A stretch of DNA of 64,000 nucleotides from Mucilaginibacter terrigena. Its GTDB lineage: Bacteria; Bacteroidota; Bacteroidia; Sphingobacteriales; Sphingobacteriaceae. Of the stretch, positions 7,094-16,915 are shown one piece after another. The notes under the pieces are model-generated. The model had not been told where the DNA came from. It ran no database searches and saw nothing but the letters and a program-made list of their open reading frames with translations. The stretch is taken from assembly GCF_004168255.1 (NCBI RefSeq), contig NZ_SEWG01000005.1, forward strand, positions 1-64,000, written 5' to 3'. A program made the translations under genes and the position numbers. Positions within the stretch are counted from its first letter, which is position 1. Every line of letters starts with the position of its first letter.

Positions 7094-9100
7094 TTACAAT
7101 AATGCTTTCGCCCTTTTAACTACGTTATCAACTGTAAAGCCAAAGTGTTTGTACAGGTCATCTGCCGGGGCGCTCTCGCCAAAGGTGGTCATGCCCAGCA
7201 TATCGCCTTCATCGGTGGTGTATTTATGCCATCCCATTGGCGATGCCATTTCTACTGCCAAACGTTTGCGGCTTGCTTTTGGTAATACGCTTTCTTTATA
7301 CGCGGCATCCTGCGCTTCAAACAACTCCCATGATGGCATGCTTACCACACGGGTAGAGATACCGTCTTTTTCGAGCTGTGCCTGTGCATCCATTGCCAGG
7401 GCAACTTCAGAGCCGGTAGCCAATAAGATCAGGTCATGGTTTTTACTTTCTTTAGATACAATGTACGCGCCTTTTTCAAGTCCGCTTGCTTTGCCGTATT
7501 TATCCTGGTCGAGGATAGGTAAGCCCTGGCGGGTGAACACCAGTACAGTTGGGCCGCCTTTTTTCTCGATAGCTACCTTCCACGCGAAGGCTGTTTCGTT
7601 TGCATCTGCCGGACGAATAACCGTAACATTTGGTATAGCGCGTAATGATGCTAAATGCTCTATTGGCTGGTGTGTTGTACCATCCTCGCCAAGGCCAATA
7701 CTATCGTGCGTGTAAACAAATATCGGGCTTATCTTCATAATGGCCGCCAAACGGATAGGCGGGCGCATATAATCGGCAAATTGCAGGAAGGTTGCGCCGA
7801 ATGGCAGCAGGCCCTTTGTTAAGGCCATGCCGTTTAATGCCGAACCCATTGCATGCTCGCGGATGCCGAAGTGGAAATTACGCCCCCCCCTGTTTTCGGA
7901 TGTAAACGAATCAAAATCTTTAAGGTTGGTTTCTGTTGACGGCGCCAAGTCGGCAGCACCGCCCAATAAGTTTGGCAAACTTGCAGCAACAGCGTTCAAT
8001 ACTTTACCGGATGCCTGGCGGGTTGCCATCTTAGGGTCGGATGCTTTAAAGGTTGGCAATTTATCGGCCCAGCCTTTTGGTAATTCGCCAGCAAAAGCAG
8101 CTTCGTATTCGGCAGCAAGCTCAGGGAATTTCTCTTTATATTTAGCAAAAAGTTCGTTCCATTTGGCTTCGGTCTTTTCGCCACGCGCGCCTTTTTCGTG
8201 GTAATATTTTAATACTTTGGCAGGCACATCGAATGATTTTTCAGGGTCGAAGCCGAAGAACTCTTTCACCAGCTTTATCTCATCGGCACCCAGCGGCGAA
8301 CCGTGCGAACCCGCGGTACCCGATTTGTTAGGGCTACCATAGGCGATCAGCGAACGAACACGGATCAAAGATGGTTTCTGTGTTTCGGATCTCGCGTTTA
8401 TCAAAGCCAACTCTAAAGCATGGGTATCGTTAACATCGGGCAGGTCCTGTACATGCCAGCCGTATGCACGGAAACGCGCGCTTACATCTTCGTTGAAAGC
8501 TATATTTGTACTGCCTTCTATCGAGATATGGTTATCATCGTATAGGTATATCAGGTTACCTAACTCTAAGTGGCCCGCTAACGAAGCAGCCTCAGAAGTT
8601 ACGCCTTCCATCATATCGCCGTCGCTCACTATCGAGTAGACCTTATAGTTGAAAAGATCGAACCCCGGTTTGTTATAACGCGCGGCTAAATGTTTTTGGG
8701 CGATGGCAAAACCAACACCGTTTGCAAAGCCCTGGCCAAGCGGGCCGGTAGTTACATCAACACCCGGTGCCAAACCATACTCGGGGTGGCCGGCGGTTTT
8801 GCTGTTTAACTGGCGAAAGTTTTTGATATCATCTAAAGAAAGGTCGTACCCTGTTAAATACAGGAAATTATATTGTAAGATACAGGCATGACCGGCAGAC
8901 AGGATAAACCTGTCGCGGTTTGCAAAATCGGGGTTTTTGGGGTTATAATTTAAAAACTTGGTCCAAAGTACGTGGCCCATTGGCGCCAAAGCCATTGCCG
9001 TGCCGGGGTGGCCCGAGTTTGCTTTTTGTACTGCATCTGCCGAAAGTATCCTTACGGTATCTATTGCTAACTGTTCAAGTTCTTTGTTTTGTTTTTCCAT
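7094..9100 (-). CDS. tkt: Transketolase
   Basis: Thiamine-diphosphate enzyme that moves two-carbon units between sugar phosphates and links the pentose pathway to glycolysis. The ATG at 9100 (protein begins MEKQNKELEQ) gives 668 residues, the normal size. The frame is open 28 codons further upstream, but that would overlap the preceding gene and adds a non-family segment. Motifs include HPGTAMALAP near the N-terminus, the ThDP-binding SDGDMMEGV, AGSHGSPLG and a pyrimidine-domain FGIREHAMG. A run of eight C/G bases at 7883-7890 stays in frame (ENRGGRNFH), so it is not a frameshift. Confidence 0.96.
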   Translation of the reverse strand: MEKQNKELEQLAIDTVRILSADAVQKANSGHPGTAMALAPMGHVLWTKFLNYNPKNPDFANRDRFILSAGHACILQYNFLYLTGYDLSLDDIKNFRQLNSKTAGHPEYGLAPGVDVTTGPLGQGFANGVGFAIAQKHLAARYNKPGFDLFNYKVYSIVSDGDMMEGVTSEAASLAGHLELGNLIYLYDDNHISIEGSTNIAFNEDVSARFRAYGWHVQDLPDVNDTHALELALINARSETQKPSLIRVRSLIAYGSPNKSGTAGSHGSPLGADEIKLVKEFFGFDPEKSFDVPAKVLKYYHEKGARGEKTEAKWNELFAKYKEKFPELAAEYEAAFAGELPKGWADKLPTFKASDPKMATRQASGKVLNAVAASLPNLLGGAADLAPSTETNLKDFDSFTSENRGGRNFHFGIREHAMGSALNGMALTKGLLPFGATFLQFADYMRPPIRLAAIMKISPIFVYTHDSIGLGEDGTTHQPIEHLASLRAIPNVTVIRPADANETAFAWKVAIEKKGGPTVLVFTRQGLPILDQDKYGKASGLEKGAYIVSKESKNHDLILLATGSEVALAMDAQAQLEKDGISTRVVSMPSWELFEAQDAAYKESVLPKASRKRLAVEMASPMGWHKYTTDEGDMLGMTTFGESAPADDLYKHFGFTVDNVVKRAKALL

Positions 9101-9126
9101 TGTTGTGTGTAAAAAAAGAAAGATTA

Positions 9127-9882
9127 TTATTTTGTTGGGGTTGCCATAGCTGTGTGCGTAACCGGATGTTTTTCCTCTTGCCACAACTTCGCCCCGCCTT
9201 TAATGCCATCGGCATTGGTTACTATTTTCATGTTTTTATCCAGCTTAAAATCAAGCAGGTCAGAGTTACCGCCGCCTATATATAAGTAGTCGTAATTGAA
9301 TACGGTTTTCAATATTTTAAAAACCTTCTTCATACGGCGGTTCCATTTTTTTTCGCCTATATCCTCAAGCGCCTTATCGCCGATATACTGGTCGTAATCG
9401 CGGCCTTTTGATACCGGGTGGTGCGATACCTCCAAATGCGGCAGCAGGTGCCCGTCCATTAACAGGGCAGTGCCAAAGCCTGTGCCCAAGGTAATCACCA
9501 TCTCCAGCCCTTTGCCGCTTACCACACCAAGGCCCTGCATGTCGGCATCGTTAACTACCTGCGCATCTTTGCCCAGGTCAGCTTCCAGCTTTTTCCTGAA
9601 ATCAACGTCCTTCCAGAAATCGTTACCCAGGTTGGGCGCTGTTTTTACAACACCGTTACGCACGTAGCCGGGAAACCCCACAGAAACCTTATCGAAGGCG
9701 GGATAATCTTTTACAAGCGTATTAATAGCCTTAACCACATTGTCGGGATTGGCCGGATTTGGGGTAGCTATTTTCTTGTAATCCATGGTAAGGTCGCCCT
9801 TACTGTCCAGTATTGTAGCTTTAATACTTGAGCCACCGATATCAATGGAAAGGATCTTGAGCCTGGAAGGTGTAGTTTTCAT
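9127..9882 (-). CDS. ROK-family glucokinase, polyphosphate-glucokinase-like
   Basis: A 251-residue sugar kinase with the ROK/actin-like phosphate loop DIGGSSIKATILD (residues 14-26), PNLGNDFW and the second phosphate loop LGTGFGTALL. Downstream, the LLPHLEVSHHPVSKGRDYDQ region and C-terminal YIGGGNS resemble polyphosphate-dependent glucokinases (PpgK). The CxCGxxGCxE zinc motif of ordinary ROK kinases is absent. It would make glucose 6-phosphate, the substrate of zwf further down the same run. Whether it uses polyphosphate or ATP cannot be settled from sequence alone. It is the first gene of the minus-strand pentose phosphate run, 26 nt ahead of tkt. Confidence 0.8.
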   Translation of the reverse strand: MKTTPSRLKILSIDIGGSSIKATILDSKGDLTMDYKKIATPNPANPDNVVKAINTLVKDYPAFDKVSVGFPGYVRNGVVKTAPNLGNDFWKDVDFRKKLEADLGKDAQVVNDADMQGLGVVSGKGLEMVITLGTGFGTALLMDGHLLPHLEVSHHPVSKGRDYDQYIGDKALEDIGEKKWNRRMKKVFKILKTVFNYDYLYIGGGNSDLLDFKLDKNMKIVTNADGIKGGAKLWQEEKHPVTHTAMATPTK

Positions 9883-10278
9883 GTAACCGGTGATAATGTG
9901 TTGAATGCGTTTACAGGTATTGCGCTGTAAATATCACATTTTAAATAATAAATAGGTATTATTAGCTATAATATTAACGCCAAATAAACGGTAAACAGGT
10001 AATATAAATGTAATGCAGGTGTTATTTTATCTGCGAAGACGTTGTAGTAGTAACCAGTTTAAGCCCTTGAGGTTTTTAAGGGGTGTATTTATGACATTGG
10101 AGCAACGGATGGGGTAGTTAAAGTTTGTGGATTATAAGATTAATATAATCGCATAAATTTTAATAATAATGATGTTGCCTGCGGCCCGGGCTTTCCGCTC
10201 ATACTGCACGGGCCTTAGCCACAGGGCCGGTATCCGCTGCAATCCCTAACACAAAAAAGTTATGCGTCTTCGTGCACC
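9883..10278. other. Intergenic region upstream of the pentose phosphate run
   Basis: This 396-nt gap probably holds the promoter of the minus-strand run. No clear TAnnTTTG motif was found. A small dyad TTTACAG-N8-CTGTAAA lies at 9910-9931, about 28 bp before the glucokinase start. Near 10174-10250 there is a GC-rich block with related segments GGGCTTTCCGCT and GGTATCCGCTGCAATCC. It stands out from its AT-rich surroundings and looks like a copy of a dispersed repeat. The rest is AT-rich with no recognisable feature. Confidence 0.45.
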
Positions 10279-12662
10279 TTAAATGGCAAACTTGTTAATG
10301 CCGCCCTTTAAATAATAGCTCTTCCCTTTCCAAACCAGCATCCCATCCGTTTTTATAGGCAGGCTGATACTGATATTCCATTTAGCGCCGCTTTTAACGT
10401 AGCTTACCGCCACAGTCCCGTTCGGGTGCGGGATCTCGCCGGAAGCATTTTCCATTTTACCCAGGTGTGGCTCTATTTTTACCTTGCTAAAACCAGGGGC
10501 ATAACTGTCTATCCCCAGCACCGTGCGGAAAAACTCAATATTAGGGCTGGCGCCCCATGCGTGGCAATCCGACCGGTTATGCTCCAGGTCTGAGATCTCG
10601 GCCCAGGTGGTGAGGCCCATTTTAATGTTATTACGCCATACATCAAGCCAGCTGATATAGTCGTTGCCTAAGCCTGCTTTTACCATGGCCTGGTGCACGT
10701 AATATTTAAAATAGATGGTAGATTTTACCAGTTGAGCATCATTCTCTAATCTTTTAGCCAAAGCGGTCGCCGCGGGGCCGCTTGCCACGCCGCTTAATAT
10801 GGCCAGCGCGTTGGCATGCTGCGAAAAGAGATCCTTATCCTTGGTATCGGCATAAAGCCCTTTGGCAGCATCCCAATATTTTTTTGGATGGATAATTTTA
10901 ATTGCGCCGCTTTGGCTGTATACTGACTGGCATAAACCGGCATGCCCAGTTTGGTTTCCATTTCGGCGGCTTGGCGGTAGGTGAGCAACAGTTGCATGTC
11001 CAGTATGGCCGAGTTGCCGTCCTTATCTTTTGGCGGCTGTCCAAAATCCCAGCCCTTGGTATCAATCCAGTCAACAAACGTCCAGTAGGGTGGGTTTTTT
11101 AATAAACCATCGGCTTGCTGGTATTTACCGAAAAAGGCCAGCACCTGGCGCATACCGTCCAGCTTGCCCTTTACAAATTTTGGGTCGTTGCGGTACATCC
11201 AGTAATCGTGCAGCATGCTGATGTACCAAAGCGAGAAGGTGGAGATGATCTGCGGACTGTAGGAAGGGTGCCTGCTGAGGGTAATGCCCTCGGCAATGCG
11301 CGAGTGGTCTATCAGATTAATGGCATTGCGGGCAAGGCGGTCGTCGCCGGCGTTGTAGTACGATATCATGGCCTGGATGCGGCCATCGCCAATGTACTGT
11401 AACTGCTCGTAGTACGGACAATCGAAATAAGTTTCAACCGCGCATAAGCGGGCGGTGCGCCAGCCAATATCCAATATCTGCTGGTTATCGGGGTTGCCCG
11501 TTTGCAGTTTGGCATTCATTTTAAAAGGGTACCCGGTAAAGGTGCCGTAAATATCATCGATGGTCAGCGGCTGGTTTTTGGTGGTGATGTTCACCAAAAT
11601 ATACCTGAACGTACGGAAAGCCAGCGTTGTAAAGCTTTGGTTTGACGAGCCGTCTGCCGTAATGCTGTCTTTGCGGCCAACAAATTTGTAGCCTTCTATG
11701 TCGTTACGGTTCGGCTTAACCATCTGGTAGGTGTTACCCACATTAACCATCGGCGATTCGCAATAGGTGAACGATATGCCCGCTTTATCGCCGCCGCTCA
11801 TGTTCAGCGTTAGATAGGCATTGGTCAGGAACGACTGATCGAGCAGCATAGAAGCTGTCGTATTGGCCGGGATGGTCACGGTGGCTTTTTCAACAGGGAA
11901 ACCCGCGGGGGCATTAAAGCCTTTTGACCGGCGCAGCGATGCCAGCCGTTGTGTTTTTAATTCCATTTGCGGTATAGCCGAGGGTACCAGCATCCACCCA
12001 AAACCATTGGTAATACCTTTGGGGTTGCCATTATCAATCTGCTGCGCCTGCAGCCATTGGTTGTCGTTAAAGCTGCTGCCCGCCCAGTTTTTTAGGGTTT
12101 GGTGCATATCCACCATTTCGCCGGGCCCGGCAACATAATAGGTGGAGTAACCTACACCCGTTAATGGCTTATAGGCCTGGTTGCGGATGCATTTCCAGGT
12201 TTTGTTGGTGTTAAGCGCCTCTTCTATTTGAGTATCGCCCTGTAAAATAAACGCGGTGCGTTCAGATATTTGGGCTTCGGCACGCACGTCGCCATCGTTC
12301 CAAACCAGGGCGGCAACGGTATTTTTACCCGCTTCTAAATAGGGCGCTATATCAATGGTTTCGTAATTCCAGTAATAGGTATCGCCCCGGGCAGGGCCCA
12401 TCGATACCAGTTTCTCGTTCACATAAAGTTTATATCGGTTATCTGCCGATACATGGATCACGAATTTGGCAGGTTTGGTGGGGAGGTCGATACTTTTGCG
12501 GAAGTGGTAAACGCCGTATTCCTTATTAGGCTCGTTTGGGACAGAGATCCACTGCGCCCGCCATTTTTTATTTAAGATGTCGGGATTGATGCTTTGCGAT
12601 ACGGCAGTTTTAGAAATAAAAAAGCATAGCAATAAGGTTGCAACAGTAAATGTAGATCTCAT
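10279..12662 (-). pseudogene. Alpha-L-rhamnosidase-like protein, frameshifted
   Basis: Two adjacent frames read as one glycoside hydrolase. 10794-12662 encodes a signal peptide, N-terminal beta domains (PNEPNKEYGVYHFRK...) and most of an (alpha/alpha)6 barrel with YFDCPYYEQLQYIGDGR. 10279-10788 continues with the barrel end and the C-terminal beta domain. The break maps to a run of seven A/T at 10879-10885. One extra A restores YWDAAKGLYADTKDKDLFSQ and joins the frames into about 794 residues, normal for GH78/Bac_rhamnosid proteins. The product would release rhamnose from pectin- or glycoside-type substrates. The shift could be a real mutation, phase variation or a homopolymer sequencing error. 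Confidence 0.8.
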
Positions 12663-12763
12663 CGGGAAATGTATTATAGGTTTATCTTTAAAGATACGAT
12701 TTGTAATAATACGATTTACCTATTTGGAAGGTGTGCTGTGGGGTGAGGTAACGTAAAATTTCG
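12663..12763. other. Short intergenic stretch upstream of the rhamnosidase-like gene
   Basis: The start-side flank of the frameshifted gene. It is AT-rich, and no promoter motif with good spacing was recognised. Confidence 0.3.
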
Positions 12764-12883
12764 GTTGCTGTCGCGAGTTTAGCGCAGCGTAACTCGTGAT
12801 AAAGCATAAAGTAAGCTTCCAGCTTACGACAGCTGAAAGCTGTAGCCATGCAGTATCACGAGCTAAAAGCTCGCGACAGCAAC
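12764..12883. repeat. Four-hairpin nested inverted-repeat element
   Basis: The outer arms GTTGCTGTCGCGAG...CTCGTGATA (12764-12801) and TATCACGAG...CTCGCGACAGCAAC (12854-12883) are complementary. Each arm also folds on itself (CGAGTT..AACTCG and CGAGCT-AAA-AGCTCG). Between them sit two more perfect small hairpins, GTAAGCT-TCC-AGCTTAC (12811-12827) and ACAGCT-GAA-AGCTGT (12829-12843). The result is a cloverleaf-like 120-bp element in the gap before the rhamnosidase-like gene. It has no open frame and looks like a non-autonomous repeat. Confidence 0.75.
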
Positions 12884-12908
12884 AAATCGCAATCACAATT
12901 TGGGTTAT

Positions 12909-14441
12909 CTACTTCATCGCGTCCTTCACCATAAACTCCAATGCGGCTTTATCCGCAAGGGTTTTGGCTGCAGGCTTTTCGCCCAGATACATTACCTGGC
13001 TGGTGGTATTGTTGTAGGCAGGCCAGGCGAGTAAGCCGGTACCATTGGGATTACCTGTTTTGGCAAAGTTTACCCAGTACGATGATATGGTATTTGCAAG
13101 TTCATTGTCAACCGGCTCAAACGGGCGGTTTAAAAATTTTAGGTTGTTAAATACATAAGCCACCTCGCCGGTGTGGAATGCACCATACTTTTTAAAATCT
13201 TCAGTAGCGGGCAAACGGCGTGTAAAGCGGTACAGGTAAACCTTTGCCTTGCCTTTTGCGCTTTGCACCTTTGCCCAGGTATAGTTTTGCACGCCGAAGG
13301 TTTGGTCGCGGGAGATATTGATCTGAGAGCGTTCGGCCTCTGCGTCGGTAGCGCCGGGGTAAAGTTTTAAAAATTCTGCCGCGCGGGCACCATATCTTTT
13401 TTTAGCGTCGGCCTGGTAGGTGGCCGCGTCTTTCATTTTTCCTATAAATGCATCATCGGCGTTCCAGCCGGTTAGTACGGGTACCTGGTTCTCTTTACCG
13501 GCAGCAAAAATAGCAGCGATACTTTCGGGCAGTACATAACCATCAATAATGGGGCCGCCGCCAAATTGCTTTAGTAATGCTTCGGCCGGTAGTTTTCTCA
13601 GTTCGGCTAATGATGCCGCGCCAAGTATTTGCGCAGTTTTTACACCGTTCTCTTCTGCGCGTTTCAAAGTGGAGCCACCAAACGGCCCGGTAATGAAACT
13701 GGCCCCGCTTTCAGCAATCGCTTTCTGGAACAGACCCTTGCCTAAGGGCGAAGCCACTAAACTATTCACAGCCATTGATCCTGCCGATTGCCCCGCTATA
13801 GTCACATTATTCGGGTCGCCGCCGAAGGCAGCTATATTGGTTTTTATCCATTTTAAGGCCGCCAGCAGATCCATCAACCCATAATTGCCTGATGCATGGT
13901 TGGGCGATTCTTTGGTAAGTTCGGGATGTGCCAGGAAACCCAGTACGCCTACACGGTAAGGGATGCTTACCAGTATCCCACCTTTTTTGGCCAGCGCTTC
14001 GCCATCATAAATTGGTACGTTGGTACCACCGCTTACAAAGCCGCCACCATAAATCCATACCATAACCGGGCGTTTTTCCGTTGGTGCTTTAGCGCCTGTC
14101 CATACGTTAAGGTACAGGCAATCTTCGCTTAGGGGTTCGTCTTTTATTAAAAACTCGCGGGTATAAACGCCAAACTCGTTGGGTTTGCCCTGCATGGGGC
14201 TTTTGGCAAATTCGGTACATTGTTTTACGTCAATCCAATGCGCTACAGGCTGGGGCGCTTTCCAGCGCAGTTCGCCAACCGGCGGTGCCGCAAACGGGAT
14301 GCCCTTAAATATATGAACGCTTTTATCCTCGCTCGTGGTTCCCGAGATCTTACCGGCATCGGTTTGTACTACATCAAAAGCGGTTTGCGCGGAACATCCG
14401 AAACTTAATAAAATCAGCGGAAGTAATAATAAGCGTTTCAT
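12909..14441 (-). CDS. Type-B carboxylesterase, secreted lipoprotein
   Basis: A 510-residue alpha/beta-hydrolase of the carboxylesterase type B family. A signal sequence ends in a lipobox (LLSFGC, Cys16), so the protein is probably anchored in the envelope. The oxyanion-hole YGGGFVSGG (131-139), the nucleophile elbow GQSAGSMAV (217-225, Ser219) and a catalytic His in AFHTGE are visible. In this carbohydrate-degradation neighbourhood it may remove acyl groups from plant polysaccharides or glycosides; that role is inferred. It lies upstream of the rhamnosidase-like gene and downstream of the GH3 gene on the same strand. Confidence 0.88.
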   Translation of the reverse strand: MKRLLLLPLILLSFGCSAQTAFDVVQTDAGKISGTTSEDKSVHIFKGIPFAAPPVGELRWKAPQPVAHWIDVKQCTEFAKSPMQGKPNEFGVYTREFLIKDEPLSEDCLYLNVWTGAKAPTEKRPVMVWIYGGGFVSGGTNVPIYDGEALAKKGGILVSIPYRVGVLGFLAHPELTKESPNHASGNYGLMDLLAALKWIKTNIAAFGGDPNNVTIAGQSAGSMAVNSLVASPLGKGLFQKAIAESGASFITGPFGGSTLKRAEENGVKTAQILGAASLAELRKLPAEALLKQFGGGPIIDGYVLPESIAAIFAAGKENQVPVLTGWNADDAFIGKMKDAATYQADAKKRYGARAAEFLKLYPGATDAEAERSQINISRDQTFGVQNYTWAKVQSAKGKAKVYLYRFTRRLPATEDFKKYGAFHTGEVAYVFNNLKFLNRPFEPVDNELANTISSYWVNFAKTGNPNGTGLLAWPAYNNTTSQVMYLGEKPAAKTLADKAALEFMVKDAMK

Positions 14442-14485
14442 AATTCAGGGTTGAGGTTTTACCACAGTTTAGAGATCAACCGAAT

Positions 14486-16816
14486 TTACGGTTTTGCAGC
14501 GGGTTTACTATACTTTGCTGTGCGGCTATCTTTGATAACACCTTTCCAGTTTAAACCGTAGCCAAAATCGTAGGTGTGGCCTTCAGAGTCGGTATAACAT
14601 TTCATATCGTGCGGTACATCCTCGTACTGTGCCTCAACAGTTTTCATATCCAGGGGCATTTGCAATGGCAACAATGCCGATGGTTCTGCTTTGCCGGTAA
14701 TAATATCCAGGCTGGCCTGCCCCTGCACGTCAAAATCGGCGATTATGGCGTTAGCTTGTTTTTCGATCTCAGCAAAAACCATAGGGTTGCTTAAGTTTAC
14801 CGATACGATAACCGGCTTGCCTTTCATTTTGGCATAGGTATCCGCTACCATGGCCATATCCGTTACATTGGTTGATATTTCTGATTTGCCTTTATAACTG
14901 CGGTTGGTGAATTTTTCGAGCGGATCGCCGCCTGCAAGGCTGTTTTCGCGCGCGGTTTCGGCCACGTACTTTCCATATTGTAATGATACCGGCAGATAGC
15001 CGTTACCACCAGCTTTAGCGTCATCTTCGCTATAACCACCATGGCCGATAGGGCTGGCAATAAATACCAACGCGTAGTCCGCCTCATCAGGGTTATCGGT
15101 TACCTTAAAATATTTTTTAACCGTTTCTATATTTACCGGGTATTCCAGCTTTTCTGGCGTTGGCATACCCATAAAGTTCCTGCCGGCCGGGGTAAACTTT
15201 TTAGGCACATACACCGTTTTGCCTGTTTGCAGCGGCAATATGTTCGCCTTATTCTTCAGCATTACTATCGATCTCAGCTGCGCATCGTATCCGGCCTTCA
15301 TAAATTCGGGATTACCCACGGTTTTCCTGGTCGTTTCTACATCAAGGTACGGGTTCTCGAACAACCCGGTACGGAAGCTCCCCCTCAACAAACGCACAGC
15401 CGATTGCTCGAACCTTGATCGCATAAACGGCTCGCCGTGTTCTTTAACCCCCATCCGGTAGGCTTCCAGTACCGGGGCTATGTCGTTATTACCGCCAAAC
15501 TGGTCAACGCCCGCCATCAAAATCTTGTAATGGCGCTCGGCAATGGTAGCTTTCTCCATTCCCCATGATTTACCCGACAAAAAGCTGTTGATAACGGTTT
15601 CATCCCCGGTTACCAGCCAATCGGTACAAACCACACCATCGTAATGGTACTTGTTACGCAGCAGGTCGGTGATGATATATTTATTGTAGTTATTGGCCAC
15701 GTTCTCGTGGTTCTTGGTATCCTGGTTAAAGCTGATGGTGTAGTATGGCATTACCGCTGCAGCCATCCCGGTTTTACCGGAAAGCTTAAACGCGCCCTGT
15801 GTAAACGGGATCATTGCTTCACTGAAATTATTGCCGGGGTAAACCGCGTATTTTCCATAACCGTAATGCGCATCGCGGCCACCTTCGCCCGCGCCGCCGC
15901 CCGGCCAGTGTTTCACCATGGCGTTAACGCTGTTGTAGCCCCAACCGCCACTTATTTCTTTAGTGCCGGATGATGTCTGGAAGCCGTCGATATAAGCGCG
16001 GGCCATATCGGCAGCCAGCTGCGGGTCCTCACCAAAGGTGCCGCTTACGCGGTTCCAGCGCGGGTCTGTTGCAATATCCACCTGTGGCGATAACGCTGTT
16101 GCAATGCCCAGCGCCCTGTATTCCTGCGCGGCTATGTGCCCAAAATTTTGCGTTACCGCCGGGTCGAACGTTGCGGCCATACCTAACGAGCCTGGCCACA
16201 TGGATATATTGCCACCCGCGCCGGCGTTAAACTCGGCAGTAGCCTGGGTGCCGTTGCGTGGGTCCGAACTGTTGTTCGCCGGGATACCCATGCCGGTGCC
16301 TTCGGCAAATGCCTGTACATTGTTGTTCCATCTGGCGGCAACTTCGGGGCTTTTTACCGATGTTACCAGCACGTGGCGCACATTATCTTTAGACAGGAAT
16401 TGTTTTTGCTGATCAGACAGGTCATACGGGTTTGCACCGCTTTCGGCAAGGGGTTTGCCACCGTAAGTTCCTGCAAATGGCCCAACCGAAATAGACGGGA
16501 TCATTTGGTGGCGGCTGTACAACATCAGGCCTGCAATTTGCTCAACGCTCATTTTAGCGGCAAGGTCTTTGGCACGCACATCAACCGGTAAACGCCAGTC
16601 TTCGTATTTGTCCAGTTTACCGTTCCTGTTTAGGTCCTTAAACGCAAGGCCATCAACAGTAAGTAGTTTAACGCCCGATCTAGTTGAATAGCCCAGGCTT
16701 TGGCCGCCCTTATTGGTTACAATGGCCAAATCGCCTGTTTGGGTTTCTGTCCATTTGTTTTGTGCCGATACGGCGCATGGCAGCAGCGCAATCAGCATTA
16801 GGTAATTTTTTCTCAT
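14486..16816 (-). CDS. Glycoside hydrolase family 3 protein (beta-glucosidase-like)
   Basis: The ATG at 16816 begins MRKNYLMLIALLPCAVSAQ, a clear signal peptide, giving 776 residues. A start ten codons upstream (16846) would spoil the signal peptide. The protein shows GH3 features: DLAAKMSVEQIAGLMLYS at the barrel start, a KHWPGGG variant of KHFPG, the nucleophile region GVVCTDWLVTGD, and a C-terminal YDFGYGLNW. It would cleave terminal beta-linked sugars in the periplasm. It lies 44 nt upstream of the carboxylesterase gene, so the two are probably co-transcribed. Confidence 0.9.
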   Translation of the reverse strand: MRKNYLMLIALLPCAVSAQNKWTETQTGDLAIVTNKGGQSLGYSTRSGVKLLTVDGLAFKDLNRNGKLDKYEDWRLPVDVRAKDLAAKMSVEQIAGLMLYSRHQMIPSISVGPFAGTYGGKPLAESGANPYDLSDQQKQFLSKDNVRHVLVTSVKSPEVAARWNNNVQAFAEGTGMGIPANNSSDPRNGTQATAEFNAGAGGNISMWPGSLGMAATFDPAVTQNFGHIAAQEYRALGIATALSPQVDIATDPRWNRVSGTFGEDPQLAADMARAYIDGFQTSSGTKEISGGWGYNSVNAMVKHWPGGGAGEGGRDAHYGYGKYAVYPGNNFSEAMIPFTQGAFKLSGKTGMAAAVMPYYTISFNQDTKNHENVANNYNKYIITDLLRNKYHYDGVVCTDWLVTGDETVINSFLSGKSWGMEKATIAERHYKILMAGVDQFGGNNDIAPVLEAYRMGVKEHGEPFMRSRFEQSAVRLLRGSFRTGLFENPYLDVETTRKTVGNPEFMKAGYDAQLRSIVMLKNKANILPLQTGKTVYVPKKFTPAGRNFMGMPTPEKLEYPVNIETVKKYFKVTDNPDEADYALVFIASPIGHGGYSEDDAKAGGNGYLPVSLQYGKYVAETARENSLAGGDPLEKFTNRSYKGKSEISTNVTDMAMVADTYAKMKGKPVIVSVNLSNPMVFAEIEKQANAIIADFDVQGQASLDIITGKAEPSALLPLQMPLDMKTVEAQYEDVPHDMKCYTDSEGHTYDFGYGLNWKGVIKDSRTAKYSKPAAKP

Positions 16817-16894
16817 AAAACACTTCCGGGTTAAGGCGGTTTCCATACAAGCGCTGTGCCTGTACGGTTAATTGGTTAAAACACAGCCAGTGGC

Positions 16895-16915
16895 ATTGTG
16901 TCATTATTACACAAT
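16895..16915. promoter_or_regulatory. Putative operator dyad upstream of the GH3 gene
   Basis: ATTGTGT-CATTATT-ACACAAT is a perfect 7-7-7 inverted repeat in the divergent gap between the GH3 gene and the VOC gene, about 80 bp before the GH3 start. It has the size and symmetry of a dimeric regulator site. The regulator is unknown. Confidence 0.4.

Noticed and set aside
7071..7715. 214-codon antisense frame in transketolase
   Set aside because: Shadow of tkt; composition follows the sense codons.
7883..7890. Run of eight C in transketolase as a possible frameshift
   Set aside because: The reading frame passes through it correctly (ENRGGRNFH).
9101..9184. N-terminal extension of transketolase
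   Set aside because: It overlaps the preceding kinase gene and is not part of the family; the ATG at 9100 fits.
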